Positions 26,161-34,961 of a stretch of 64,000 bases of DNA are shown one piece after another. The DNA is taken from contig NC_013517.1 of assembly GCF_000024405.1 (NCBI RefSeq), positions 1,612,001-1,676,000 on the forward strand. Direction: 5' to 3'. The DNA comes from Sebaldella termitidis ATCC 33386 (GTDB lineage Bacteria; Fusobacteriota; Fusobacteriia; Fusobacteriales; Leptotrichiaceae). The translations under genes were made by a program, and so were the position numbers. How positions within the stretch are numbered: the stretch's first letter is position 1; every line of letters starts with the position of its first letter. The notes under the pieces were generated by a model. That model was not told the DNA's origin and made no database searches. It saw only the letters and a program-made list of their open reading frames with translations.

Positions 26161-26193
26161 AAAAAATAAGACCCTGAAATAATCAAGGTCTTA
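26161..26193 (-). terminator. Terminator of the amino-acid ABC operon
   Basis: Read on the minus strand TAAGACC...GGTCTTA form a seven-base stem, extended by TGA/TCA past a mismatch, and are followed by TTTTTT (26161-26166). Confidence 0.75.
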
Positions 26194-26214
26194 GATATTA
26201 TATTTTGAAAAGAG

Positions 26215-27066
26215 TTACTTTAATATACCGCCCTCAGTAACGACTTCATCAGGGGAGCTTACTGCTGCTCCGAAGATATCTTTTAGTTTCTCATCATAAA
26301 TTTTATGAAGATAGTTTTGTTTTCCTAATTCTGTCAGTTCATTATTGATCCACTCTCTCAGCTCATTGTTTCCTTTCTTTACGGCTGGAGCAATAGGAGA
26401 TGGTTCTTCAAGCTTTTCGTTAACTATAGTAAAGCCCGGATTAGTCTGTGCCCATGCATAAAGAAGAAGACTGTCATGTGCAAGAGCAACACCTCTGCCG
26501 TCTTTCAGAGCCTGAAAAGCTTCTGTATTATGGTCAAAACGAAGAAGCTCTATATCAGGATAATTTTTAGTGAAAAATATATCAGCTGTTGTACCTTTAT
26601 TAACAATTAATTTTTTACCTTTCAGGTCATTTAAAGATTTTATATTATCTTTATCGTTTCCCAAGATTTGTATAGCGACTTTCATATACGGATTTGCAAA
26701 ATCTACGACTTTTTCCCTGTCAGGGGTAACAGTCATATTAGCCATAATAATATCTACTTTGTCTGACTGCAGAAAAGGAACTCTGCTTGCAGCCTCCACG
26801 GGAACAAATTCTATTTTGTTTTCATCACCAAGAAGATCTTTTGCAAATTGTTTTGCCAGTGCGATATCAAAGCCGTCATTTTCATTTTTTTCATTGATAA
26901 AACCAAAGGGCGGTTTGTCTGTGAAAACCCCTACAATCAGTTTTCCTCTTTTTTGAATTTTTTCTATTTCTCCGCTAGTTTTGGCATTATTATCATCGGT
27001 ATTTTTGTTTCCGCATGATACAAATAAAACTAAAACCATCAGACTTAAAAACAATAATTTTTTCAT
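26215..27066 (-). CDS. Polar amino-acid ABC transporter substrate-binding lipoprotein
   Basis: A 283-residue family 3 solute-binding protein. The signal peptide ends in L-F-V-S-C, a lipobox variant, so it is probably a lipoprotein. The mature part has 'RGKLIVGVFTDKPPFGFINE', 'GFDIALAKQFAKDLLGDENK', 'TVTPDREKVVDFANPYM' and 'LKGKKLIVNKGTTADIFF', typical of GlnH/PEB1-like amino-acid binders. The specificity is not readable from this; glutamate, glutamine, aspartate or cystine are all possible. AAGGAGAG precedes ATG. Last gene of the four-gene operon. Confidence 0.9.
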   Translation of the reverse strand: MKKLLFLSLMVLVLFVSCGNKNTDDNNAKTSGEIEKIQKRGKLIVGVFTDKPPFGFINEKNENDGFDIALAKQFAKDLLGDENKIEFVPVEAASRVPFLQSDKVDIIMANMTVTPDREKVVDFANPYMKVAIQILGNDKDNIKSLNDLKGKKLIVNKGTTADIFFTKNYPDIELLRFDHNTEAFQALKDGRGVALAHDSLLLYAWAQTNPGFTIVNEKLEEPSPIAPAVKKGNNELREWINNELTELGKQNYLHKIYDEKLKDIFGAAVSSPDEVVTEGGILK

Positions 27067-27068
27067 GA

Positions 27069-27839
27069 TTAATCTCTCCTTTTCATATTTTCGATATATG
27101 TAAATTTATTTAAAAATAATTTTGCACGTTCTGTTTCAGGATTTGTAAAAAAAGTCTCAGGATCTTTCATCTCACATATTTTTCCTTCATCCATAAAAAT
27201 AATTTTGTCGGCAATTGCTCTGGCAAATCTCATTTCGTGAGTAACAATTACCATTGTTATTCCTTGTCCTGCTAAATTCAGCATAACCTCCAGAACCTCC
27301 ATTACCATTTCCGGATCAAGAGCAGCAGTTACTTCATCGAAAAGCATTATTTCCGGATTCATGCAAAGTGCTCTTACAATTGCGATTCTTTGTTTCTGAC
27401 CGCCTGACAGTTCTTTGGGATAAGAATTTTTTCTGTCTGCAAGTCCGACTTTCTCCAAAAGTTCCTCAGCCTGAGCCAGTACTTCGCTTTTATCACGTTT
27501 TTGTACTTTTAGAGGGCCAAGAAGTATATTTTCAATGACAGTCATATTAGGAAACAAATCATAGCTTTGAAAAACCATGCCTATTCTTTGTCTTATTTTT
27601 TCCCATTTTATTTTTTTATCATTTAAGTTTATTCCTGAAAATACGATATTTCCTTCCTGTATAGGCTCGAGTCCGTTCAGACAGCGAAGGAGCGTGCTTT
27701 TTCCGCATCCGCTCGGACCGAGAATGACATTAACACTGCCTTTTTTTATTTTCAGGCTTATATTGTCCAGGACTTTCTTTTTATCATAATATTTTGAAAC
27801 ATTACTTAGTTCCAATATTAATTCTGTAATTGTTCTCAC
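27069..27839 (-). CDS. Polar amino-acid ABC transporter ATP-binding protein (GlnQ type)
   Basis: A 256-residue ATPase with Walker A 'LGPSGCGKSTLL', signature 'LSGGQKQRIAIVRA', Walker B 'IMLFDEVTAALDPE' and switch 'IVTHEM'. 'GMVFQSYDLFPNMTVIENI' is characteristic of the polar amino-acid subgroup. The start is uncertain: GTG 27839 gives a short extra N-terminus, while TTG 27812 would give M-E-L-S-N-V, the usual family start, but without a well-placed SD. It lies two bases from the binding-protein gene and 12 from the permease gene. Confidence 0.9.
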   Translation of the reverse strand: MRTITELILELSNVSKYYDKKKVLDNISLKIKKGSVNVILGPSGCGKSTLLRCLNGLEPIQEGNIVFSGINLNDKKIKWEKIRQRIGMVFQSYDLFPNMTVIENILLGPLKVQKRDKSEVLAQAEELLEKVGLADRKNSYPKELSGGQKQRIAIVRALCMNPEIMLFDEVTAALDPEMVMEVLEVMLNLAGQGITMVIVTHEMRFARAIADKIIFMDEGKICEMKDPETFFTNPETERAKLFLNKFTYIENMKRRD

Positions 27840-27851
27840 CTCGCAATAATA

Positions 27852-28508
27852 TTATTTTTCTCGTGATTTTTCCAGCTTTCTGGAATAATAGGACAATGGA
27901 TAGCAAATTATAAAATATATTAAGAATAACAGAGCATATATAAAGAATGCACTTTTTGTCCTTTCAATTATCTGCTGTCCTTTTTTTACCACATCAACTA
28001 CTCCTATAAGAACAACAAGGGAAGTAGTTTTGATAACTCTGGTACTCAGATTTATGGCAGAGGGAATAACCCTTTTCAAGGCCTGCGGTATAAGAACATA
28101 ATAGTATATCTGTATTTTATTCAATCCTATGGATTTAGCCGATTCAGACTGTATCTTCGGAAGGGACTCTATTGCTCCTCTTACAAGATCACCCATTTCA
28201 GCACTTCCCCACATTGAAAATACTAAAACAGCGGCACCTTCGCCTGTAATATTAAGGCCGGTTCCCATAGGGATCCAGAAAAATACTATAAAAAGCCATA
28301 CAATAACAGGTATAATTCTGAAAAATTCAAGATATATTCTGGTAATCACACGAACAAGAATATTCTTTGAATTCATAATAATTCCCAGAATGATTCCGAA
28401 AATAACGGAAAAAATTATCGAAAGCAAAGCAATTCTCAAAGTAACCCATAATCCCTCGAGCAAAGCAGAAAAAATCTGAGCAAGACTGCCGTAATCTAAA
28501 TTAATCAT
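27852..28508 (-). CDS. Polar amino-acid ABC transporter permease (second subunit)
   Basis: A 218-residue inner-membrane permease of the HisM/GlnP family with about five membrane segments. The docking loop is 'KSIGLNKIQIYYYVLIPQAL' and 'YLEFFRIIPVIVWLFIVFFW' is the usual second-helix region. ATG 28508 overlaps the end of the first permease gene by eight bases, indicating translational coupling. Confidence 0.9.
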   Translation of the reverse strand: MINLDYGSLAQIFSALLEGLWVTLRIALLSIIFSVIFGIILGIIMNSKNILVRVITRIYLEFFRIIPVIVWLFIVFFWIPMGTGLNITGEGAAVLVFSMWGSAEMGDLVRGAIESLPKIQSESAKSIGLNKIQIYYYVLIPQALKRVIPSAINLSTRVIKTTSLVVLIGVVDVVKKGQQIIERTKSAFFIYALLFLIYFIICYPLSYYSRKLEKSREK

Positions 28509-29154
28509 ATTTCATCCTTCTTTCTGTGATATATAAAATAAAAGAGAGAGGGCCTATAAGGATAAAGTATGAAATAACAAGTAAAAACAGCATTTCATAA
28601 GTTTTGTAATATATCGCAATAAGGCTGTTTGTAGTGTATAAAAGCTCTGCCACGGAAATTGCAGAAACAACCGAAGTTTCTTTTAAGAGAAAAATAAAGT
28701 TTGCTCCTGTGGCAGGCAGTGCAATACGAAATGCCTGCGGAAATATTACATAACGCATAAGCTGTCTTCTGGAAAGCCCTATGCTGAGTCCGGATTCTAT
28801 CTGGACTTTTTCTATGGATTCCAGCCCGGCTCTGAAAGCTTCTGTCATATAGCTTCCTCCGAGAAAAATTATTCCGGTTAGAGCACAGGTATAGTTGCTT
28901 AATTTTATGCCGAGTGCCGGAAGACCGAAATATAAAAAGAAAATCTGTATTAACAGCGGTGTATTTCTTGAAACCTCTACATATACAGCAACAACTTTAT
29001 TAAGTATTTTTATTTTGTAATAAAGTATGATACTGTTTACTATGCCTAAAAGAACAGAGCCGGCTATTCCGAGTAAAGCTATCTGAAGAGTCAGTATAGA
29101 AGCTTTTACAAATAACGGGATCTGTTCTTTCATAAAGATAAAATCTAATTCCAT
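28501..29154 (-). CDS. Polar amino-acid ABC transporter permease (first subunit)
   Basis: A 217-residue permease paralogous to the next gene: 'YVEVSRNTPLLIQIFFLYFG' and the loop 'LSIGLSRRQLMRYVIFPQAF' are diagnostic of the polar amino-acid family. AGGAGAGG precedes ATG. As first gene of the operon it is divergent from an Rrf2 regulator, with both promoters in the 210-base gap. Confidence 0.9.
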   Translation of the reverse strand: MELDFIFMKEQIPLFVKASILTLQIALLGIAGSVLLGIVNSIILYYKIKILNKVVAVYVEVSRNTPLLIQIFFLYFGLPALGIKLSNYTCALTGIIFLGGSYMTEAFRAGLESIEKVQIESGLSIGLSRRQLMRYVIFPQAFRIALPATGANFIFLLKETSVVSAISVAELLYTTNSLIAIYYKTYEMLFLLVISYFILIGPLSFILYITERRMKYD

Positions 29155-29194
29155 AACCTCTCCTGTTTCAATTCATAGTTTTTTAGTATGATTT

Positions 29195-29223
29195 ATTTTA
29201 TATGATTGTATATAAAAAGTCAA
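29195..29223 (-). promoter_or_regulatory. Promoter of the amino-acid ABC operon
   Basis: On the minus strand TTGACT (29218-29223), a 17-base spacer and TAAAAT (29195-29200). The leader is about 35 bases. Confidence 0.7.
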
Positions 29224-29282
29224 TTTAAAAATATATATTATAGAATATAATTGATAAATGCATTGAAAAAAATCCTAGTAAT

Positions 29283-29311
29283 TTGATATGAATTATAAAA
29301 TGTGATATAAT
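29283..29311 (+). promoter_or_regulatory. Promoter of the Rrf2-type regulator gene
   Basis: TTGATA (29283-29288), a 17-base spacer and TATAAT (29306-29311), about 54 bases before the ATG. Confidence 0.75.
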
Positions 29312-29364
29312 ATTTCGCGTAGTAAATAAATATATTTTATATAACTAAATAAAGGTGATAATAA

Positions 29365-29799
29365 ATGAGAATATCCACTAAAGGAAGATACGGTCTGTAT
29401 CTTATGATGGAACTCGCAGGAAACTGCACAAAAAGCAGATGTATATCATTAAAAAATATAGCAGCCAGTCAGGGTGTTTCTGAAAAATATCTGGAACAGA
29501 TAGTTCAGATACTGAATAAGGAAAAACTGCTCATCAGTACAAGAGGAGCATACGGGGGATATAAGCTGGCCAGTAAACCGTCGGAAATATCTGTGGGAAC
29601 TATATTAAGATGTCTGGAAAAAACCATAGATATACCTGAATGTGAAGAAACTGCCGATAAATCAGTTTTTGTATCAATAGTCTGTAAAGAGGTATATGAA
29701 AAAATAGATGAAGTAGTAAATAATCTGTTGAATAATATAACTCTTGAAGATCTTTTGAATAAATATGATGAAAATTATGTGCTTGATTATATAATATAG
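29365..29799 (+). CDS. Rrf2-family transcriptional regulator (CymR/IscR-like)
   Basis: A 144-residue winged-helix regulator. 'MRISTKGRYGLYLMMELA' and 'LKNIAASQGVSEKYLEQIV' followed by 'RGAYGGYKLA' are hallmark Rrf2 segments. In the region where IscR binds its FeS cluster only two Cys (in 'PECEE' and 'IVCKE') are present, so it resembles non-cluster members such as CymR more than IscR. It is divergent from the amino-acid ABC operon, which makes that operon a likely target; in Firmicutes CymR controls cystine uptake, so sulfur amino-acid transport is a fair but unproven guess. Confidence 0.85.
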   Translation: MRISTKGRYGLYLMMELAGNCTKSRCISLKNIAASQGVSEKYLEQIVQILNKEKLLISTRGAYGGYKLASKPSEISVGTILRCLEKTIDIPECEETADKSVFVSIVCKEVYEKIDEVVNNLLNNITLEDLLNKYDENYVLDYII

Positions 29800-29826
29800 A
29801 CTGCCTTTTTTAGGGCAGTTTTTTAT
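29800..29826 (+). terminator. Terminator after the Rrf2 gene
   Basis: ACTGCC (29800-29805) and GGCAGT (29814-29819) pair, followed by TTTTTAT. Confidence 0.7.
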
Positions 29827-29956
29827 GCATTTCAAAAAAGCCCTGAAAGCAGAGTAATTATAAAGTATGTTAAAAATATACAGTAATAATCTGTAAAAAT
29901 AAATAATATTGAATATATCAGAGTATTCTTAATCCTGTCCTGTTTTTATTATAGTA

Positions 29957-30157
29957 TCAGAGGATCTTTTTCATTTTGTCAGGATCTTCTATGATAAAGT
30001 TATAAAATGGAGTAGTTTTCTTTACGCTGTTACATTCACATTCCTCTTCGTGAATTTCTTCGTCCTGAGTTCTTTCAAAAAGGCACATTCCTGCAGCAGC
30101 AAGTAATATAAGCAGTCCGCCTTCCAATAAAATCTCTATGAATTCTTTTATAAACAT
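29957..30157 (-). CDS. Tiny membrane protein, unknown function
   Basis: A 66-residue protein with one hydrophobic segment (about 6-27) and a soluble tail holding the acidic, Cys-containing stretch 'DEEIHEEECECNSVKK'. A consensus AGGAGGT lies about six bases before the ATG, which is the main reason to believe it is a gene. The Glu/Cys cluster could bind a metal; that is speculation. It stands alone between the Rrf2 and recQ genes. Confidence 0.6.
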   Translation of the reverse strand: MFIKEFIEILLEGGLLILLAAAGMCLFERTQDEEIHEEECECNSVKKTTPFYNFIIEDPDKMKKIL

Positions 30158-30387
30158 AATTACCTCCTATGTTTCTTTCTTATTTTATATGGTAATTTTA
30201 TCATTAGAAATAGAAAAATCCCATTTGGATATCGACAGATTAGAGGTGATTTTGAAAGTGAAGGTATATTGAAAATTTGGCATTTAAAACAATATTTTTA
30301 AAAAATCTTAGATTTTCTAGTGTTTTTGGGAAATGGATTTTAGGAGTGTTTTGATCCATTTTGATTGCGATCTTGATTTTGTTTAAG

Positions 30388-30590
30388 TAATTATTTGTTG
30401 TCCCTCGAAAGGGATGGGAAATAGAGTATCACTTTATCGCGGTTTAACACTTAGTAACCTTTCATAAATTTGTTTATGGTAAGAGGAATTATGTGAATGA
30501 AAGCCGACTAACTGTAAAACCCCGATTCTGCTCAACTAATTATTTCTTGTCCCTTTCGAGGGACAAGAAATAAAGTTTCGCTTTATTAAA
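30388..30590. repeat. Hairpin element: two related stem-loops flanking a long inverted repeat
   Basis: TAATTATTT[GC]TTGTCCCT occurs at 30388-30405 and 30537-30554. The second copy folds into a perfect 14-base stem closed by TTCG (30541-30572); the first into an imperfect stem closed by CGAA (30392-30423). Both run on into similar sequence ending in CTTTAT. Between them ATCGCGGTTTAAC (30436-30448) pairs imperfectly with GTAAAACCCCGAT (30514-30526), enclosing TTAGT/ACTAA and a small hairpin CATAAA-TTTG-TTTATG. I see no open reading frame. From 30180 to 30387 nothing is recognisable. It may be a small mobile element or a structured RNA. Confidence 0.6.
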
Positions 30591-30646
30591 TACCCCAAAA
30601 ATGTTATTATTTAGAATAGGAATAAAAAAACAGACAAGGAGTTCTT

Positions 30647-32425
30647 ATGAATAAAGCAATTTCCATTTTAAATAAATATTTCGGATACGACTCTTTCAGA
30701 AGAGGTCAGGAAGAAATAATAAATACCGTAAATGATAAAAAAGATGTACTTGCCGTTATGCCAACCGGAGGTGGGAAGTCTATATGCTATCAGATTCCCG
30801 CTCTTATGCTCGAGGGAATAACAATTGTTATTTCTCCTTTGATATCACTAATGAAGGATCAGGTAGATACGTTAAACGAACTCGAAATAAAAGCGGCATA
30901 TATAAACAGCAGTCTCAGTGATAATGAAATATTCTATATACTTACCGATGTGAAAAATAAAAAAACTAAAATACTTTATATTGCTCCAGAAAGATTAAAC
31001 TCCATGAGCTTTGTCAATCTGATGAAAAATCTGGATGTATCGATGATAGCAATAGATGAGGCACATTGTGTATCTCAGTGGGGGCATGATTTTAGAAAAA
31101 GTTACCGTAATATTCCCGATTTTATAAATATATTTCCCAAAAGACCTGTAGTAGCATGTTTTACTGCAACTGCCACAAAGGAAGTAAGAGATGATATTGT
31201 AAGTGTTCTGGAATTAAGGAATCCCAAAGTCTTTATTACAGGGTTTAACAGAGAGAATCTGAAAATCAAGGTTATTAAAGGCGAAGTGAAAAAAAAATAT
31301 ATTCTGGATTATGTAGGTAAAAACAGCGGACAATCCGGTATTGTTTATTGTTCTACACGAAAGGAAGTAGACAGCGTCTATGAACTTTTATTTGGGAAAT
31401 TCCGTACTGTTACAAGATATCACGGCGGTCTTAGTGATGAAGAAAGAAAACGCAATCAGGAAAATTTTATTTATGATAAATCTAATATTATAGTAGCAAC
31501 TAACGCTTTTGGTATGGGAATAGACAAACCCAATGTAAGATACGTTATTCACTATAATATGCCCCGTAATATTGAGAACTATTATCAGGAAATAGGACGT
31601 GCGGGCAGGGACGGACTGAACAGCGAGTGTATAATGCTTTATTCGCCGAGAGATGTTCAGATTCAGAAATTTTTAATAGAAAACAGTACTGAATCAGAAG
31701 AAAGAAAAGCTCACGAATATAAGAAACTAAGAACAATTACTGATTTTATCCATACCGATAACTGTCTGAGAAATTATATTCTGGATTATTTTGAGGAGAA
31801 ATATGAAGGAGAATGCGGAACATGCAGTAATTGCAGCGGTAATTACGAGATGACCGACAGAACTATAGATGCACAGAAGGTGCTTTCGTGTGTTTACAGA
31901 ATGAAACGGCCATATGGAATAAACATGATAGTAGATGTATTAAAAGGATCAAAAAATCAAAAGGTTCTGGGATTTAAGCTAAACGAGCTTACTACATACG
32001 GGATCATGAAAGAATATACAAAAGAGGATCTGAAAAGCTTTGTAAATACTTTGATTGCCCATAATTATCTGGATTATATCGACGGCGAGTTTCCTGTGGT
32101 TACAGGCAATGAAAAATCTGTCAGGGTATTAAAGTCACAGGAAAAGGTTCTGTTTAAAAATGTCAAGAAATCAGCACCTGTATTTGAGCATAATGAATTG
32201 TTTGACAGACTGAGAAACTTGAGAAAGCAGATAGCTCAGGCGGAAAATGTTCCGGGATATATAGTTTTCGGTGATAACTCGCTGAAAGAGATGAGTGTAA
32301 AATATCCCCGTACATTTGAACAGTTTCTTGAAATCAGCGGTGTAGGAGAAGCGAAGCTGAAAAAATACGGAATGGAATTCTTGAGCATGATAAATGAATA
32401 TGTAATAGAAAAAGGAATAGGATAA
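30647..32425 (+). CDS. recQ: ATP-dependent DNA helicase RecQ
   Basis: A 592-residue superfamily 2 helicase for recombination and repair. The helicase core has 'RRGQEEIINT', Walker A 'MPTGGGKSICYQ', the D-E-A-H box 'AIDEAHCVSQWGHDFR', 'FTATAT' and motif VI 'QEIGRAGRDG'. The RQC zinc site is the Cys cluster around 'CGTCSNCSG' (about residue 393), and residues from about 515 form an HRDC domain ('RLRNLRKQIAQAENVPGYIV'). Size is that of complete bacterial RecQ. SD AAGGAG precedes ATG. The gene stands alone and converges on glmS across a shared terminator. Confidence 0.95.
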   Translation: MNKAISILNKYFGYDSFRRGQEEIINTVNDKKDVLAVMPTGGGKSICYQIPALMLEGITIVISPLISLMKDQVDTLNELEIKAAYINSSLSDNEIFYILTDVKNKKTKILYIAPERLNSMSFVNLMKNLDVSMIAIDEAHCVSQWGHDFRKSYRNIPDFINIFPKRPVVACFTATATKEVRDDIVSVLELRNPKVFITGFNRENLKIKVIKGEVKKKYILDYVGKNSGQSGIVYCSTRKEVDSVYELLFGKFRTVTRYHGGLSDEERKRNQENFIYDKSNIIVATNAFGMGIDKPNVRYVIHYNMPRNIENYYQEIGRAGRDGLNSECIMLYSPRDVQIQKFLIENSTESEERKAHEYKKLRTITDFIHTDNCLRNYILDYFEEKYEGECGTCSNCSGNYEMTDRTIDAQKVLSCVYRMKRPYGINMIVDVLKGSKNQKVLGFKLNELTTYGIMKEYTKEDLKSFVNTLIAHNYLDYIDGEFPVVTGNEKSVRVLKSQEKVLFKNVKKSAPVFEHNELFDRLRNLRKQIAQAENVPGYIVFGDNSLKEMSVKYPRTFEQFLEISGVGEAKLKKYGMEFLSMINEYVIEKGIG

Positions 32426-32441
32426 ATAATATTATAGAATA

Positions 32442-32494
32442 AAAAAACCGGAGAAAGAGGAACATGTAAAATGCTCTTAAACTCCGGTTTTTGT
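32442..32494. terminator. Bidirectional terminator between recQ and glmS
   Basis: AAAAACCGGAG (32443-32453) pairs with CTCCGGTTTTT (32483-32493); the A-run and T-run outside make it work for both convergent genes. Confidence 0.85.
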
Positions 32495-32532
32495 TTTTTG
32501 AAATATAGATATTAATTTTAAAAATAAAATTA

Positions 32533-34362
32533 TTATTCCACGGTAACCGATTTTGCCAGATTTCTAGGTTTATCGACATCATTGCCTTTGGCAACAGCCA
32601 GATGATAAGCAAATAACTGATGGATAATAATACTTAGAAAACATGCAAGATCATCATTTACTTTTGGTATGTAGAATACTTTGTCGCATACTTCCTCGAT
32701 ATTTTCCGCTCCTTCTTTGGCAATAGCAATAACATAGGCACCTCTTGCTTTTACTTCCTTTATATTGGAAACGGATTTATCAAGCAGTGAATCCTGTGTA
32801 ACATTAATGACTACAGGCACTCCGTCGTCAATAAGGGCAATGGTACCATGCTTCAGCTCTCCGGAAGGAAAAGCTTCTGAATGTATATATGATATTTCTT
32901 TAGACTTTAATGAGCCTTCCAGTGCAGTAAGATAATCAAGACCTCTTCCAAGATAAAACATACTGTGCTGTTTAATAATGTGCTTTGAAATCTCTTCAAG
33001 CTCTTTTTCATATAATAAAGTCTTAGCTACTTTTTCTTCCAGTCCGAATAATTCTTTTACAAATTCCTTTGCATTTTCAGAAGAAAGCTTTCCTACTTTT
33101 TGTGCATAATCTATTGCGATTAAGTACAGTATAACAAGCTGTGTAGTGTATGCCTTAGTAGAAGCTACGGCAATTTCGGGACCTGCCCAAGTATAAACCA
33201 CACTGTCAGCTTCTCTTGAAATAGAAGAACCCACGACATTTGTAATTGCCAGTACTTTTGCACCTGATTTTTTCGACTCTTTCAAAGCTTCGAATGTATC
33301 AAGAGTTTCACCAGACTGGCTCAAAACGATAACAAGAGTTTTATCATCAATAATAGGATTTCTATATCTGAATTCAGAAGCAATATCTACTTCCACTCTT
33401 ATTCTTGTGAGCTTTTCAAGGATATATTTTCCGATAAGTCCCGCATTATAAGCTGTTCCGCATGCTACAATATATATTTTATTTATATTTTCAAGAAGTT
33501 CTTTTGTAAGTCCTATATCTTCGAATTTAATATTATAATTTTCATCAACTCTGCTTTTCAAAGTTTTTGTGATAACTTCAGGCTGTTCGTATATCTCTTT
33601 AAGCATAAAGAAATCATAACCGCCCTTTGAAGCAGCCTCGATATCCCATTCTACATGAAAAACATCTCTGTTAATGGGATTTCCGTCCTGATCCATGATT
33701 TTGATACTGTCTTTTTTTATTTCTACAATTTCCCCGTTTTCAATAAGATACATATCTCTTGTATATTTAAGGATAGCAGGAATATCAGATGCAAGATAAT
33801 TTTCTCCTTTTCCGATTCCTACAATAAGCGGGCTTTCTTTTCTCACTGCTATAATTCTGTCAGGATCTTTAGTAGACATAACACCGAGAGCATATGCCCC
33901 CTTAAGGGATTTCAATGATTTTCTTACAGCTTCAAGTATATCTCCGTCAAAATTCATATCCAGAAGATGAGCAATAACCTCAGTATCTGTTTCCGATAAA
34001 AATTCATAGCCTTTTGAAATCAGATCCTTTTTTAATTCAAGATAATTCTCTATAATACCGTTATGTACTACAACGATTGTTTTGTCTTTATTAAAGTGTG
34101 GGTGTGAATTTGTATCAGACGGCTTTCCGTGTGTAGCCCATCTTGTATGTCCTATACCTATTGTACCTTCGATTGGGTTAGTGTGTAATTCATCTGCGAG
34201 TCTCTGCAGTCTTCCTTCCTTTTTGGTAACAGCAAATTTACCGTTTCCTGTGTTAACTGCTATTCCTGCAGAGTCATACCCTCTGTATTCCAATTTTTCT
34301 AATCCGTCCATCACAAAATCTTGGGCTCTTTTAGTCCCAATATAACCAACTATTCCGCACAT
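32533..34362 (-). CDS. glmS: Glutamine-fructose-6-phosphate aminotransferase (isomerising)
   Basis: A 609-residue enzyme that makes glucosamine 6-phosphate for cell-wall synthesis. The Ntn-type glutaminase domain starts at Met-Cys ('MCGIVGYIG'), the Cys becoming the N-terminal nucleophile, so ATG 34362 is the start; AGGAGG lies just upstream. Later motifs are 'HTRWATHG' and 'YDFFMLKEIYEQP', two SIS sugar-binding domains ('IVACGTAYNAGLIGKY', 'SQSGETLDT') and the C-terminal 'KPRNLAKSVTVE' end. It is a single gene controlled by the self-cleaving ribozyme in its leader. Confidence 0.97.
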   Translation of the reverse strand: MCGIVGYIGTKRAQDFVMDGLEKLEYRGYDSAGIAVNTGNGKFAVTKKEGRLQRLADELHTNPIEGTIGIGHTRWATHGKPSDTNSHPHFNKDKTIVVVHNGIIENYLELKKDLISKGYEFLSETDTEVIAHLLDMNFDGDILEAVRKSLKSLKGAYALGVMSTKDPDRIIAVRKESPLIVGIGKGENYLASDIPAILKYTRDMYLIENGEIVEIKKDSIKIMDQDGNPINRDVFHVEWDIEAASKGGYDFFMLKEIYEQPEVITKTLKSRVDENYNIKFEDIGLTKELLENINKIYIVACGTAYNAGLIGKYILEKLTRIRVEVDIASEFRYRNPIIDDKTLVIVLSQSGETLDTFEALKESKKSGAKVLAITNVVGSSISREADSVVYTWAGPEIAVASTKAYTTQLVILYLIAIDYAQKVGKLSSENAKEFVKELFGLEEKVAKTLLYEKELEEISKHIIKQHSMFYLGRGLDYLTALEGSLKSKEISYIHSEAFPSGELKHGTIALIDDGVPVVINVTQDSLLDKSVSNIKEVKARGAYVIAIAKEGAENIEEVCDKVFYIPKVNDDLACFLSIIIHQLFAYHLAVAKGNDVDKPRNLAKSVTVE

Positions 34363-34399
34363 AATATGCCTCCTCAAAATATTTAATTTTCAAGGAAGA

Positions 34400-34627
34400 T
34401 TGTCACTGCAGTAATTTTGTATCTGTAATTGCTTACAGGATTTGTTTACTGCTGGGGTTGTGACCACCCTAAGAGTACCCGCCGAAATATTCGATAACTC
34501 TTAACTCCTCGTCACCTTTATTTTCAGAACTAATATAAATTTTATGTGATTAATGAAACAACTTTTTTCAAAAATCAGGTGTTATTTATTTATATTGTAA
34601 AGCTCTAAAAATTAAAGGTCTGGCGCT
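34400..34627 (-). ncRNA. glmS ribozyme-riboswitch in the glmS leader
   Basis: On the minus strand the conserved cleavage site A|GCGCCAGA lies at 34627/34626. The P1 stem (CCTTTA.../...TAAAGG), then GTGACGAGGAG, TTATCGAA, TTTCGGCGGGTA and GGTGGTCAC match the catalytic core, and a P4 hairpin (GCAGTAA.../...TTACTGC, containing CTGTAA-GCAA-TTACAG) closes the 3' side. The family cleaves itself when bound to glucosamine 6-phosphate and so lowers glmS expression. Compared with the usual short P1 loop, the insert between the P1 strands is long (about 85 bases) and AT-rich. Confidence 0.92.
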
Positions 34628-34658
34628 TGTATGATGTTTTTAACCTTCCATAGAAAGC

Positions 34659-34687
34659 ATTGTATCAGAAATAGAAAAAATAAGCAA
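34659..34687 (-). promoter_or_regulatory. Promoter of the glmS leader
   Basis: On the minus strand TTGCTT (34682-34687), a 17-base spacer and TACAAT (34659-34664). Transcription would start about 25 bases before the ribozyme cleavage site. Confidence 0.75.
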
Positions 34688-34856
34688 TACTTTTTTGAAT
34701 GAAAAATGAATTATTAATTTTTTTGTTTTTTTAAGCGGTTTGAAAGCTTTGAAATTACTAATGTTTATAAATTTTGAAAATTCATTTTTAATGAATTTAA
34801 TTCATAAGGTGCAAATTGCCGGAAGAAAATCGGAAATAAAAAAACCATTCAGAAGC

Positions 34857-34886
34857 TGGACATTAAGATTAAATATCTGATATAAT
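34857..34886 (+). promoter_or_regulatory. Promoter of the transketolase gene
   Basis: TGGACA (34857-34862), an 18-base spacer and TATAAT (34881-34886), about 70 bases before the ATG. Confidence 0.6.
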
Positions 34887-34961
34887 AAATAAACGTTGTA
34901 AAAAATAAAAAGTTTCAAAGTCACTATGATTCAAAATAAATGTGAAAGAGGAGATGTAGAA

